Positions 24,958-36,800 of a stretch of 64,000 nucleotides of DNA are shown here, piece by piece (the first letter of the stretch is position 1; every line of letters begins with the position of its first letter). Both the position numbers and the translations under genes were made by a program. Source of the stretch: Streptomyces sp. NRRL F-5123. Lineage in GTDB: Bacteria > Actinomycetota > Actinomycetes > Streptomycetales > Streptomycetaceae. The notes under the pieces were generated by a model, which had not been told where the DNA came from, did not search any database, and was given only the letters and a program-made list of their open reading frames with translations. The stretch is from the NCBI RefSeq assembly GCF_000721495.1, contig NZ_JOHY01000008.1, positions 62,001-126,000 of the forward strand. Reading direction: 5' to 3'.

Positions 24958-26184
24958 TCAGCGTCTCCCGGCCGCCACCGCGGCGCCGGTGTCCGCGGGG
25001 GCGTCCTCCGGTACGGGACGCGGGTCGGGCAGCCGGGTCAGCAGCGTGACGGCCAGGAGTACGGGGAGCAGCGCGGCCAGCGTGCGGGTCAGGCCGCCCA
25101 GTTCGGCGGCCCAGCCCACGGCCGCGGGGCCGAGCAGGACGCCCGCGTAGGTGAAGGTGGTGAAGCGGGAGACCGCGGTCGCCGCGCTCACCCCGCCCGT
25201 CCGGCCGACCGCGCTGAAGGCCAGCGGCAGCAGCACCGACATCCCGGCGCCCATCACGGCGAACCCGGCGACGGCGGGCACCGCCCCGGCGGCCGACACG
25301 GCGGCGCCGAGTCCCGCGACGGCGACCAGCCCGCCCGCGCGGAAGACCCGCGGGGCGCCGTAGCGGGTGGCCAGCCGGTCGCCGACCACACGGACGGCGG
25401 TCTGGCCGCCGGCGTACGCGGTGACGGCGGTCGCGGCCAGGCCGACCGGGACGCCGCGGGCGTCGTGCAGGAAGATCGGCCCCCACCCGAGCGCGGCGCC
25501 CTCGCAGACCATCAGGGCCGTGCCGGTCAGGCCGAGCGCGACGAACGCCGCGCTCCAGCGGCCCGCGTCCCGCCGGGCCGGGGCCCCCGCGCCGCTCCCG
25601 CGGTCGGCCGCGGCGGGCAGCAGCAGCCGGCCCAGGACGAGCCCGGCGGCGGCCAGCACCGCGGCCGCGCCCACGAAGTGCGCGGTGAGGGTCACCCCGG
25701 CCCGGGACAGCCCCGCTGTCACCAGCGAGGCCACGACCGCGCTGATGCTCCACGCGGCGTGGCAGCCGCTCAGGATCCGCCGGCCGGCGCGCTTCTCGAC
25801 GGCGACGGCGTGCGCGTTCATGGCGGCGTCCGTCGTGCCGTGCACGGCGCCGAGCGCGGTGTTCGCGGCGGCGAGCGCGCCGAAGCCGCCGGCCAGGCCG
25901 ACCAGGGCCAGCAGCAGCGGCATGACGACGAGCGACACGCGCAGCACCGGCCGGCTGCCCACCCGGGCCACCAGCGGCCCGACGAACTGCATGGCCACGA
26001 TCGCCGCCCCGGCGAACAGCAGCCCCAGCAGCCCCACCTGGCCGTCGCTCAGGTGGTGCGCGCTCTTCAGCGAGGGCTGCCGCGCGATCGACGTCGACAG
26101 GGTGAGCCCGTTGAGGAGGAACACCGCCGTCGCCGGCCACCTCCCGCTCCCGACCGCCCCTGCCCCCTGCTCGCGCCCCGTCAT
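24958..26184 (-). CDS. MFS transporter
   Basis: A 408-residue integral membrane protein with about 12 hydrophobic helices (e.g. LLGLLFAGAAIVAMQFVGPL, VLRVSLVVMPLLLALVGLAG). The loop after helix 2 has VGPLVARVGSRPVLR, the MFS motif A position in degraded form. Proteins of this shape (YbjJ/Fucose-permease-like drug/sugar set) export or import small molecules; substrate is unknown. ATG 26184 is preceded by GGAGG. It sits upstream of the GlxA regulator and HD hydrolase on the same strand and could belong to the same transcript. Confidence 0.9.
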   Translation of the reverse strand: MTGREQGAGAVGSGRWPATAVFLLNGLTLSTSIARQPSLKSAHHLSDGQVGLLGLLFAGAAIVAMQFVGPLVARVGSRPVLRVSLVVMPLLLALVGLAGGFGALAAANTALGAVHGTTDAAMNAHAVAVEKRAGRRILSGCHAAWSISAVVASLVTAGLSRAGVTLTAHFVGAAAVLAAAGLVLGRLLLPAAADRGSGAGAPARRDAGRWSAAFVALGLTGTALMVCEGAALGWGPIFLHDARGVPVGLAATAVTAYAGGQTAVRVVGDRLATRYGAPRVFRAGGLVAVAGLGAAVSAAGAVPAVAGFAVMGAGMSVLLPLAFSAVGRTGGVSAATAVSRFTTFTYAGVLLGPAAVGWAAELGGLTRTLAALLPVLLAVTLLTRLPDPRPVPEDAPADTGAAVAAGRR

Positions 26185-26353
26185 CCCGCGACCTCCGTCC
26201 GACTCCGCCGACGGCCCCGAAACCCGGGACCGTACCCACGACGAACGGGACGGCCGCACATCGACACCTCCCGGCGACCGGCCGCCGGGCTGTTCCGGGA
26301 CCGGGCGGCGGGGGGGGAGACCTGCCGGCGGCGGGCGCCGGCGGCTCGCGCGA

Positions 26354-26393
26354 GAGCGGCGGCCCGCTCCCCTTCCCCCGGGAGCGGGCCGCC
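26354..26393. terminator. Strong hairpin after the small secreted protein gene
   Basis: A perfect 16-bp GC stem (GCGGCGGCCCGCTCCC and its complement) with an 8-base loop, 14 bp past the minus-strand stop at 26408. On the + side it is followed by CTTTCC. Confidence 0.8.
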
Positions 26394-26407
26394 GCCTTTC
26401 CGGGTGG

Positions 26408-26848
26408 TCAGCTGTACGTCAGGCCGCTGACGGAGCAGTAGCGGACGAACGGGCCCGGGTACACGTACTCGTCCAGGCAGTAGCCGTTCGCGCTGATGGT
26501 CGAGGTGCCCGCGGTGATGGCGTAGCTGTAGCCCTCCCACATCGGCGTCTTCGGGTCCGTCTCGCAGAAGCTGGTGTTGATCGCGAGGGCGGTGGCGCTC
26601 GCCGGGATCTGCACGGTGAAGTACTTGACGCCGCCGGACGCGTAGCTCGAACCGTCGGGGTAGTACCAGCCGGAGCCGTTGTTGACGCTCAGCCCGTACG
26701 GCAGGCCGTAGGAGCAGCTCAGGGCGAGGTTCAGGGTGCGCATGGTCTCGGCCGAGGCGGACTGCGGCGCCGCGGCCGCGAGCAGCAGGGCGGCGGCGGT
26801 CGCCGACCCGAGCGCCACGAGCCGGGAGGCGGTGCTTCGTGTGTTCAT
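26408..26848 (-). CDS. Small secreted protein of unknown function
   Basis: A 146-residue protein with a Sec signal (SRLVALGSATAAALLLAAAA, cleavage near SASA). The mature part is small, Tyr/Ser/Gly-rich and has four Cys (ALSCSYG, NTSFCET, NGYCLDE, VRYCSV) that could form two disulfides. This fits a compact extracellular beta protein. No enzyme motif is seen. A strong terminator follows, so it is probably a single-gene unit. Confidence 0.8.
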   Translation of the reverse strand: MNTRSTASRLVALGSATAAALLLAAAAPQSASAETMRTLNLALSCSYGLPYGLSVNNGSGWYYPDGSSYASGGVKYFTVQIPASATALAINTSFCETDPKTPMWEGYSYAITAGTSTISANGYCLDEYVYPGPFVRYCSVSGLTYS

Positions 26849-27318
26849 GGGTACGTCCCTGTCCTTCCGGGCGCCGGGGCGCCCTGGCGAGTGGGGGTGC
26901 GGACGTGCGGGAGGCCGGCCGCGGGCTGCTGTCGCGGCGACAGGCCGCGGCCCGGCGCCGCGGACGGCGGCTCGCCCGCGGACGTGCTGCCCATCGTGGC
27001 CGCGCGGCGGGGCGGCGGCCGCGGGTTCCGAGCACGGGCGAAGAGCGGCGGAGACCGGCGAACAGCGGCGGAATCCGCCGCGGTCGGCGGAGCGGCGAGA
27101 CGGCGGGGACGGCGGGGACGCGGGGTCGGCGAGGCCGCCGGGGCGCAGGGCCTGCGAGGCCGCCGGGAGCCGCGGGATCCCTGGGGGGACGGGTGTCCCG
27201 CGGGACCTGTGAAGGCCGGCGTACGGGCCCCGGCTCCCCCGCCCCGGCGGTAAGCTGCCGCCCGCCCACGGTGTTCGGGCTCGTGCCCCGCGGAGAACGG
27301 GACGGGAGAGGACGTGGA
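26849..27318. other. GC-rich intergenic region
   Basis: Between the divergent secreted protein and NB-ARC regulator genes. It is extremely GC-rich with purine-rich GGCGGAG-type low-complexity runs around 27040-27130. I see no gene, tRNA or clear palindrome in it. Confidence 0.5.
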
Positions 27319-30063
27319 GTGAGGCAGCCCCTGCCGGACCCGGCCGGTCCGGTGGCCGAGGCCGCAGCGGCCGTGCGGACGCCGGACGAACTCGCCCTGC
27401 TGTTACGGGACCTGCGCCGCCGGCACGCCCGCGGCCGCCAGGACAGCCCACTGACCTACCGCGAACTGGCCGCGCGGACCGGGTGGTCGCAGACGGCGAT
27501 CGCCGAATACTTCACCGCCCGCACGCTGCCGCCGACCGACCGGCTCGACGGGCTGCTCGACCTGCTGGGCGCCACACCGGCCGAGCAGCGCGCGCTGGCC
27601 ACCGCCCGGGACCGCGTCGAGGAGGCCGCCCGCCGGACGAGGGGCCGCGGCGGCGCCCCGCCCGCCCCGGGCGGGCCGGACCCGGTGCCGCGCCAACTGC
27701 CGGCCCCGCCGGAGCTGTTCACCGGGCGGGCACACGAGCTGGCGCTCCTGGACGAAGCCGCGGGTACGCACCCGGGCGGCGGCAGCGGCGCGGACGGCGG
27801 CGGGACGGGTGGCATCTGCGCGATCGGCGGTATGGGCGGTATCGGCAAGACATGGCTCGCGCTGCACTGGGCCCACGCCCGGCGCGACCGCTTCCCGGAC
27901 GGCGAACTGCACGCCGACTTACGCGGGTTCGACCCCACCGGCCGGCCCGTGGACCCGGCGGCAGCGGTGCGTGCCTTCCTCGCGGCCCTCGGCGTGCCGC
28001 CGGCGTCCGTCCCGGCCGGGGCGGAGGCGCAGGCCGCGCTCTACCGCGGCCTCACCGCGGACCGGCGGATGCTCGTCCTGCTGGACAACGCGCTCGACAC
28101 CGCGCAGGTCGCCCCGCTGCTGCCCGGCGGCAGCGGCTGCACCGTGCTGATCACCAGCCGGCGGCGGCTGACCGGGCTGGTCGCCGCGTACGGCGCGCGG
28201 CCGGTGGCCCTCGGCGAGCTGCCCGCGGACGACGCGCGCGAGGTGCTCGCCGGCCGCCTGGGCCGCGCCCGGCTGCACGCCGAGCCCCGCGCGGCCGACG
28301 ACCTCGTCGCCTGCTGCGCGGGCCTGCCCCTCGCGCTCGGCATCGCCGCCGCCTGCGCCGCCACCCACCCCGACCTGCCGCTCGCGGCCCTGGCCGGTGA
28401 ACTGCGCGACGACGCACGCCGGCTGGACGCCCTCGACGGCGGCGAACCGCGGGCCGACCTGCGGGCCGTACTGTCCTGGTCCGGCCGGGCCCTGTCGCGG
28501 GAGGCCGCCCGCGGCTTCGGGCTGCTGGGCGCCGCCCCCGGCCCCGACGTCACCGCCGACGCGGCCGCCCACCTCCTCGACCTGCCGGCCGCGGCGGCCC
28601 GTGCGCTGCTGCGCGAACTCGACCACGCCCACCTCGTCCAGCGCCACGCCCCCGAGCGCTACCGCATGCACGACCTGCTCCGGCTGCACGCCACAGAACA
28701 GGCCCGCACGCACGGCACCCCGGCCGAACAGCGCGCGGCGATCCGCCGCCTGATCGACTTCCGCACCGAGGCCGCCTGCGCGGCCGCCCGATTACTCGCC
28801 CCCCACCAGCCCCCACTTCCCCTGCCGCCACCGGAAGCCGCCGCACCGCCCGTACGGCCGCCCGACACCGCCGAGTCCGGCGGCGTCATGTCCGGCGAGT
28901 CCGTCCCCGGCGGGTACGCGCCCGGCGGCGGCGCCCCCGGCCGGTTCGCCCCCGGCCGACCCGTTGCCGGTGAGTCCGCGTCCGGCGGCGTCATGTCCGG
29001 CGAGTCCGTCCCCGGCCGGTACGCGCCCGGGGGCGTCATGTCCGGCGAGTCCGTCCCCGGCCGGTACGCGCCCGGCGGAACCGCCCCCGGCGCCCGCGGC
29101 ACCGGTCCATCCGCCACCGGCGCCTCCCTCCCCACCGCCGCCGAGCCCCGCGACCTCCCGCAGACGCCGCCCGACCGGGCCTCGGCCATGGCCTGGTTCG
29201 ACGCGGAGCACGCCAACCTGGTGGCCGCGCAGCAGGCGGCGCGCGGGTACGGGTGGGACGGCCAGGTGTGCCGGCTGGCGTGGGCGCTGGACCCCTACCA
29301 CCGCAGCCGCGGCCGCTACGCGGACCAGGCGGCGGCATGGCAGCTCGCCGTGGACGGGGCGGAAGGGCTGCGCGAGCCCGCCCTCCGCGCCCGCGCCCAC
29401 CAGATGCTCGGCGACGCGTGCGCCCTGCTCGGGCGGACCGGCGACGCGCTCCGCCACCTGGACCGGGCGCTGGAGCTGACCGGCGGCGCCGGGGACGCCG
29501 CCGTCCGTGCCGAGATCCACCACAGCCTGGGCGGGGCCTGGGAGCGGCATGGTGACGACCGGCGGGCGCTGGAGCACGCACTGCGCGCGCTGGCGATCTC
29601 CCGCACGCTGGACGACACCTACCGCCAGGCGCGGGCCCTCAACGCCGTCGGGTGGCTCCGCACGCGGCTCGGCGACCACGCCGAGGCCCGCGCCGACTGC
29701 CTCGCCGCCCTCGCGCTGCTGCGCAAGCACCCCGCCGACCGCCGCCAGCTCGGCGAGTCCAGCACGCTCGACAGCCTCGGCTGCATCGCGCACCGGCGCG
29801 GGGACCACGACCTGGCGGTCGCGTACTACGCCGAGGCACTGGCCATCTGCCGCGCCCAGGGCCACAGCCACCTCGAAGCCGACGTGCTGCGCCACACCGC
29901 CGAGTCCCTCCTCGCCCGCCACCGCACGGACGAGGCCCGCGACGCCCTGGTACGGGCCCGCGCACTGCTCACGGCCCAGCACCGGCTGGACGACGCCGAG
30001 CACGTCGGACGCGACCTTGCGGGCCTCGCCCGGTCCCCGGGCGGCCGGGGGGAGGGCGGCTGA
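27319..30063 (+). CDS. XRE / NB-ARC / TPR signal-transduction regulator (AfsR-like without SARP domain)
   Basis: A 914-residue STAND protein. Residues 1-100 hold an XRE-type HTH (LTYRELAARTGWSQTAIAEY). Next is an NB-ARC ATPase with Walker A GGMGGIGKTWLAL, Walker B-like RMLVLLDNALD and the sensor TVLITSRRRLTG. A Pro/Gly-rich linker with repeats (about residues 510-600) leads into a C-terminal TPR block (ALRHLDRALELTG, LAVAYYAEALAICRAQGHSH). Such proteins couple ATP-dependent oligomerisation to DNA binding and often control secondary metabolism. GTG 27319 is taken as start since the upstream in-frame extension is low-complexity. The linker is unusually long. Confidence 0.9.
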   Translation: MRQPLPDPAGPVAEAAAAVRTPDELALLLRDLRRRHARGRQDSPLTYRELAARTGWSQTAIAEYFTARTLPPTDRLDGLLDLLGATPAEQRALATARDRVEEAARRTRGRGGAPPAPGGPDPVPRQLPAPPELFTGRAHELALLDEAAGTHPGGGSGADGGGTGGICAIGGMGGIGKTWLALHWAHARRDRFPDGELHADLRGFDPTGRPVDPAAAVRAFLAALGVPPASVPAGAEAQAALYRGLTADRRMLVLLDNALDTAQVAPLLPGGSGCTVLITSRRRLTGLVAAYGARPVALGELPADDAREVLAGRLGRARLHAEPRAADDLVACCAGLPLALGIAAACAATHPDLPLAALAGELRDDARRLDALDGGEPRADLRAVLSWSGRALSREAARGFGLLGAAPGPDVTADAAAHLLDLPAAAARALLRELDHAHLVQRHAPERYRMHDLLRLHATEQARTHGTPAEQRAAIRRLIDFRTEAACAAARLLAPHQPPLPLPPPEAAAPPVRPPDTAESGGVMSGESVPGGYAPGGGAPGRFAPGRPVAGESASGGVMSGESVPGRYAPGGVMSGESVPGRYAPGGTAPGARGTGPSATGASLPTAAEPRDLPQTPPDRASAMAWFDAEHANLVAAQQAARGYGWDGQVCRLAWALDPYHRSRGRYADQAAAWQLAVDGAEGLREPALRARAHQMLGDACALLGRTGDALRHLDRALELTGGAGDAAVRAEIHHSLGGAWERHGDDRRALEHALRALAISRTLDDTYRQARALNAVGWLRTRLGDHAEARADCLAALALLRKHPADRRQLGESSTLDSLGCIAHRRGDHDLAVAYYAEALAICRAQGHSHLEADVLRHTAESLLARHRTDEARDALVRARALLTAQHRLDDAEHVGRDLAGLARSPGGRGEGG
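28885..29079 (+). repeat. In-frame 45-bp repeats in the NB-ARC protein linker
   Basis: The unit encodes VMSGESVPGRYAPGG. Copies begin at 28885, 28990 and 29035; the last two are exact tandem neighbours (45 bp) and the first is 105 bp away with a related filler (GRFAPGRPVAGESASGG). The repeat expands a flexible linker between the ATPase and TPR parts. Confidence 0.85.
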
Positions 30064-30118
30064 CGGCCCGCGCGGCGGTCGCCGACGCCGGGCGCGCCGG
30101 GCGCGTCCTCCGAACGCA

Positions 30119-30283
30119 CCGGACGCCGCCCTGCTGGAAGCCGCGCCGCGCGATGTGCGCCGCGTTGGACGCGGGCGCCGACCCCCCGATCGCCGACGGC
30201 GACGGCGTCACGCCGCTCGCGCACGCCGAGCGGTGCGGCTTCCCGCCGAGCGCTGATCCGGGCCGCCGGCTGATCTCCCCGCA
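30119..30283 (+). pseudogene. Ankyrin-repeat protein remnant
   Basis: Two adjacent frames together read as one ankyrin repeat: DAALLEAAPRDVR in one, then ALDAGADPPIADGDGVTPLA and HAERCGF in the next. One missing base near 30161 would join them. There is no start or full gene, so this is a small decayed fragment or a broken gene just downstream of the NB-ARC regulator. Confidence 0.4.
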
Positions 30284-30321
30284 TGCCCCCCGGCTCCGGC
30301 CGGTCCGGGGCCGGGGGCCTG

Positions 30322-31548
30322 TCACACGGTGGCCCGGGCGACGAGGGCCCGGCGGGCGCGCAGGCCGCGGACGGCGGACGAGGCGACCGCGACCAGGGAG
30401 CCGCCGACCGCCCAGGCGACCAGCACCCAGATCGCCGCGGCGATGCGGTGGCCGTCGAAGTAGACGGTGTTGCGTACCGCGGTCGTGCCCGCGCCGGGCG
30501 GCAGGGCCTGGCCGATCGCGCGCCAGAACGGCGGCAGCAGGGACGCCGGGTAGACGCCGCCGGAGCTGGGGTTGCCGAGGACGGTGAAGATCAGGATGGT
30601 CAGGCCGAGTCCGACCGTGCCGGCCAGCGACTGCAGGGCGACACCGGCCGCCGCCGACGCGTAGACGACGAGGGTCCCGATGCCGGCGAGCTCCCAGAAC
30701 GCGCCCGGCAGGCAGTTCAGCACCGGGCCCACGATGACCGCGCCCCCGATGCCGGACACGAACGCGTACGGCAGCATCACCAGCAGCCGCACCAGGACGC
30801 GGCGCAGGGTGGGCCGCCGGGAGCCCGCGGCCATGCTGAGCGCGGAGGACGCGAGGTAGCCTCCGATCGTCCAGCTCAGCACGAGGTAGAACGACGACAG
30901 TCCGCGGAAGTCGCCGGCCGCGGGCGGGCGGATGTCGCGCACGACGACGTCGCGGTGCTGGGCGGTGTTCACGGTCCGCACGACCTTGGTGGCCGCGTCG
31001 CTCGCGGAGGAGCCCGCGGCCGAGGCGACCAGGAGGGTGTCCGCCGCCGCGCGCGGGTCGAGGAGGAAGGCCGCGTCCGTACGCCGCTCCAGCAGTCGCT
31101 GCCGGGCCTGCGCCTCGCCGGTGACGGCGGTCGCGTGCACCGGCTCGCCGGGCAGCGCGTTCAGCCGCGCGACCGCCGCCTGCCGGACGGACGGCGGCGC
31201 GGCCACCACGACCGGCACCCGGTGCGGCTTCGGCGCGTGGAAGGCCCCCATGTAGGAGAGCGCGAAGCCGAGCTGGAGCAGCAGCACCCCGAAGACGACG
31301 AACGCGGACCGCGGCGTGACCGCGTCCCGCAGTTCCCGCACGACCCCGCCCAGCCCGCCGAGCCCCTCGGCCCCCGGGAACCCGCCGGGCTCGCCGGGAC
31401 TGCCCGAGCCCGGCCCATCCGGGCTGCGTCCGCCGGAGCCGGAGCCGGAGCCGGACCCGTTGCCGTTGCCGTTGCCGGAGCGGCCCGCCCCGCCCGGATC
31501 CTGGGGCCCGTCCGGGCCCGGGCCGGGCCGGTCCGCTTCGTGCGCCAC
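30322..31548 (-). CDS. DUF3533-like / ABC-2-type membrane protein
   Basis: About 408 residues. A disordered, Gly/Ser/Asn-rich N-terminus (NGNGNGSGSGSGSG) precedes a first transmembrane helix (FVVFGVLLLQLGFALSYMGA), a large extracytoplasmic domain of about 150 residues, and five further helices (ALSMAAG..., VILLIF-type segments such as VGLGLTILIFTVLGNPSSGG). The order matches YhgE/Pip and DUF3533 proteins, which resemble ABC-2 permeases without a clear ATPase. There is no ATPase gene next door. GTG 31548 is a tentative start; the frame stays open up to 31677. Confidence 0.75.
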   Translation of the reverse strand: MAHEADRPGPGPDGPQDPGGAGRSGNGNGNGSGSGSGSGGRSPDGPGSGSPGEPGGFPGAEGLGGLGGVVRELRDAVTPRSAFVVFGVLLLQLGFALSYMGAFHAPKPHRVPVVVAAPPSVRQAAVARLNALPGEPVHATAVTGEAQARQRLLERRTDAAFLLDPRAAADTLLVASAAGSSASDAATKVVRTVNTAQHRDVVVRDIRPPAAGDFRGLSSFYLVLSWTIGGYLASSALSMAAGSRRPTLRRVLVRLLVMLPYAFVSGIGGAVIVGPVLNCLPGAFWELAGIGTLVVYASAAAGVALQSLAGTVGLGLTILIFTVLGNPSSGGVYPASLLPPFWRAIGQALPPGAGTTAVRNTVYFDGHRIAAAIWVLVAWAVGGSLVAVASSAVRGLRARRALVARATV

Positions 31549-31690
31549 CTCCGCCGCCCTTCCCGCGTACCGTCGCCTCCCGGGCCCACGGCCGGGGTCG
31601 TCATATCGTCGGTCCGGTACGGGGCCGGTTCGCGCGGGCGCGCCCGGGCCGGGGCCCGGCCCAGCCGTTCGGCCCAAGCGGGCCCCGGGG

Positions 31691-32251
31691 CTACTGCGGC
31701 AGCGCCCAGGGCGCCGAGCGGAGGTCGGCGACGCTACGGCGGGCGCGCGCGGCGGCGGGCGGCTCGGCCGGTCTGCCGACCGCGATCATGGTGACGACCT
31801 CCCACCCGGGGCCGGGCTGCAGCTCCGCGGTCAGCTTCTCCAGGTCGAACGCGCGGAACTGGTGCGCCGCCAGGCCCATCGCGTGCGCCTGCAGCGTCAG
31901 ATGCGCGACGGACTGCCCCAGGTCGTAGTCCGCGAACTCGGAGTAGAGCAGCCTGCTGCCGTCGACGTAGCGGTGCGCGAGCGTGACGACGAGCAGCCCG
32001 GCGTCCACCGCCCAGCGGGCGGAGCTGCGCGCGAGATGCGGCAGGATCCTGGCGTGGTCCGGCTCGCCGGGGCGCGCGGCGACGTACGCCCACGGCTGCG
32101 AGTTGCCCGCGGAGGGCGCCCACCGGGCGGCCTCCAGCAGGAGCGCGACGGCGTCGTCGTCCAGCGCGCCCGACGGGTCGAACTTCGACGGGCTGAAGCG
32201 GCCGGCGAGCAGCGGGTGGAGGCCGTCGAGCGGCGGGCGGTCACGGTTCAC
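31691..32251 (-). CDS. Nitroreductase-family FMN oxidoreductase
   Basis: A 186-residue flavoprotein of the nitroreductase fold. The FMN-binding start reads RFSPSKFDPSG, then the classic AARWAPSAGNSQPWAYV (phosphate-binding Ser/Asn), and the C-terminal GWEVVTMIAVGRPAEPP. It uses NAD(P)H to reduce nitro, quinone or related substrates; the natural substrate is unknown. It lies 142 bp upstream (in transcription order) of the DUF3533-like gene and may share its transcript. Confidence 0.9.
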   Translation of the reverse strand: MNRDRPPLDGLHPLLAGRFSPSKFDPSGALDDDAVALLLEAARWAPSAGNSQPWAYVAARPGEPDHARILPHLARSSARWAVDAGLLVVTLAHRYVDGSRLLYSEFADYDLGQSVAHLTLQAHAMGLAAHQFRAFDLEKLTAELQPGPGWEVVTMIAVGRPAEPPAAARARRSVADLRSAPWALPQ

Positions 32252-32471
32252 GCCGCGTGCAACTCGCTGCCGCGGGGGTGTATTCCACTACTCGGCGGCC
32301 CGAGCCCGTGCGGCCTCCCGGGGCGCGGCGGCGGGCCCCCGCCGGGGCGAGCCGGCACTCGACGGCGAATCCCATGAGGGGGTCCAGGCCGTCCGGCTCG
32401 CGGCGCTGTCCCCGAACGGGCCGAGCGGGGCGGAGGGGGCTGCCGCGGCCGGGTACCGGGTCAGACAAGGG

Positions 32472-33853
<1,382 letters not shown>

Positions 33854-36800
33854 GTGGAACTGTCCCGCCGCACCTTCACCGCTCTGACCGGCAGCACGGC
33901 CGCCGCTCTCGCGCTGCCGGTCGCCGCCGCCCACGCCGCCGCCGCGGACGCCCCGGCCGCCGCACCCGCCGGGGTCCTGCCCCGCCCCGACGCCGACGGC
34001 CGGGCCCACAGCGTCGGCTTCGACCGCTACTCGCTGCTCGTCGACGGGCAGCGCGTCCCGCTGTGGTCCGGCGAGGTGCACCCCTTCCGGCTGCCCAGCC
34101 CCTCCCTCTGGCTCGACGTCCTCCACAAGATGGCCGCGAACGGCTACAACGCCGTCAGCATCTACGCCGCCTGGAACTTCCACTCGCCCGCGCCCGGCTC
34201 GTACGACTTCACCGGCATCCGCGACCTGGACCGCTTCCTGGACATGGCCGCGGAAGCGGGCCTGTACGTCATCGCTCGCCCCGGCCCGTACATCAACGCC
34301 GAGGTGGACGCCGGCGGCTACCCGGCCTGGCTGGCGACGACGCCCGGCCGCGCCCGCACCAGCGACCCGACCTACCTCGCGCACGCGGACGAGTGGCTCA
34401 CCGCCGTCGACGCCGTGATCGGCCGGCACCTGTACACCAAGGGCCAGGGCACGGTCGTGCTCTACCAGCTGGAGAACGAGTACGCCTCCTACGTCACCAG
34501 CGCCGCCGGCCGGGACTACATGGCCCACCTCTACGCCAAGGTGCGCGCCGACGGCATCGACGTCCCGCTCTTCCACAACGACAAGGGCCGCAACGGCTAC
34601 TGGGTCCCCGGCAGCTTCGACACCGGCGGCGAGCAGGGCCGCTACCTCTACGCCTTCGACGGCTACCCCTCGCCCAGCGGGTTGGCCCCGGACTGGGGCT
34701 ACTTCGGCACCGGCGGCGCCAAGGGCGGCGCGACCGCCAGCCCCGACACCCCCGGCTTCATGGCCGAGTTCGGCGGCGGCTGGTTCGACCCGTGGGGCGG
34801 CGCGGAATTCGGCGGGCTCGGCTACGCGGAATCCCGCAGGACCCGCGACGCGGCCTTCGAACGCCGCTTCTACCTCACCAACCTCGCCAACGGCATCAAG
34901 GTCCACAACGTCTACATGACCTTCGGCGGCACCTCCTGGGGCTGGATCCCCGCCCCCGTCGTCTACACCTCCTACGACTACGGCGCCGCCATCGACGAGG
35001 CCCGCAACCAGACCTCCAAGCTGCTGCCGATGCGGCAGATCGGCTCGATGCTCGCCGCCTTCCCCGACCTCGGGCAGCTGGACCGCGCGGACGACGTGAG
35101 CGCGGCGGCCGTCACCGGCGGAGCCGTCCGCGTCTACCACGTGGCGAACCCGGACCGCGGCTCCCACCTGTACTTCCTGCGCAACGACAGCAGCGCCGAC
35201 GCCACCTGCACGCTGCCCGTGACGACGGCCGCCGGGGAGCTGACCGTGCCCGCCGCGCCCGGCGGGCTGCGGGTCACCGGTAAGGACATGAAGGTCGTCG
35301 CCGCCAACCTCTCCCTCGGCCGCCGCGCCCTGCTCTACACCACCGCCCAGCCCATGTGGCGCGCCGCCGGCCGGGCCCAGGACCTCGCGCTGCTCACCGG
35401 CCGCCCCGGCGACCCCGTCGAGACCGTCCTGCTGTGCCGCACCCGGCCCACCGTCACCGTCACCGACGGCACCGCCGAGACCTCCTACGACGCCGACGCT
35501 GGCACCCTGCGGATCAACGCCGTCCTCGACGGGCTCACCCGCGTCCGCGTCGAGGACGGCGGCAGCGACACCCCGCTGCTGCTGCTCCTGGCCGACGACA
35601 CCGCCGCCGCCACCCTGTGGCCGAGCACCACGACGGCCGGCCCGCTGCTCGTCCGCGGCCCCGCCCTGGTGCGCGCCGCCCGCGTCCACGGCGTCAACCT
35701 CGACCTGACCGGTGACACCGACGCCCCCGCCCCGCTGGAGGTGTGGGCCCCGGACGGCATCAAGCACGTCAACTGGAACGGCAAGCGCGCCGACACCCGT
35801 TCCACCCGCGACGGCAGCCTCGCCGCCACCGACCGGCTTCCCGGCCCGCAGCCGGTCCGGCTGCCCGCGCTCACCGGCTGGCGGTACGCCGCGGAGAACC
35901 CGGAGTCCGAGCCCGGCTTCGACGACCGCCGCTGGCGCACCTGCGACCTCACCACCTCGCACAGCTCCACCGCGCTGCCCGCGGGCCAGCCCGCCGTGCT
36001 CTTCGCCGACGACTACGGCTGCTACTACGGCGACGTCTGGTACCGCGCCCAGGTCGGCGACGCGGCCGACGCCGAGACACTGTCGCTGACCTACCAGGGC
36101 GGCACCCTCGGCCTGCTGATGGCCTGGTGGGACGGCCGCCCGCTCGGCACCCACCGGCTGCCCACCCCGGCCAAGGCCCAGGACACCGTCGCGAGCTGGA
36201 CCGGCACCGCCGCCTTCGCCGTGCCCGAGGACCTGCGCGGACCGGGCCCGCACACCGTCGCCGTACTGGTGCGCCCGATGGCCCACGCCGAGGACGGCGG
36301 CGCCAACGACGCCTTCAAGGCCGCCCGCGGCCTGCTCGCCGCGACCCTCGACGGCGCCCCTCTGACCTGGCGCATCCAGGGCGCGGCAGAACTCGACACG
36401 GTACGCGGCGTGCTCAACACCGGTGGCCTGTACGGCGAGCGCTCCGGCTGGCACCTGCCCGGCTTCCCCGACGGGGACTGGACGCGGGTCTCGCTGCCGC
36501 ACGACGGGACCCGGCAGGGCGTCAGCTGGTACCGCACCGACTTCGCCCTCGACGTCGACCCCGGCACGGACGCGTCGATCGGCCTGACCCTGACCGACGA
36601 CCCGTCCCGCGCCTACCGCGTGCAGATCTTCCTCAACGGCTGGAACCTCGGCCAGTACGCCAACGACGTCGGCCCGCAGCACACCTTCGTGCTGCCGAAC
36701 GGCGTCCTGCGCACCCGCGGCTCCAACAGCCTGGCCCTCGCCGTCCTCGCCGACGGCACCACCCCCGCGGGCCTGCCGCAGCCCGAGCTGACGCTGCTCG

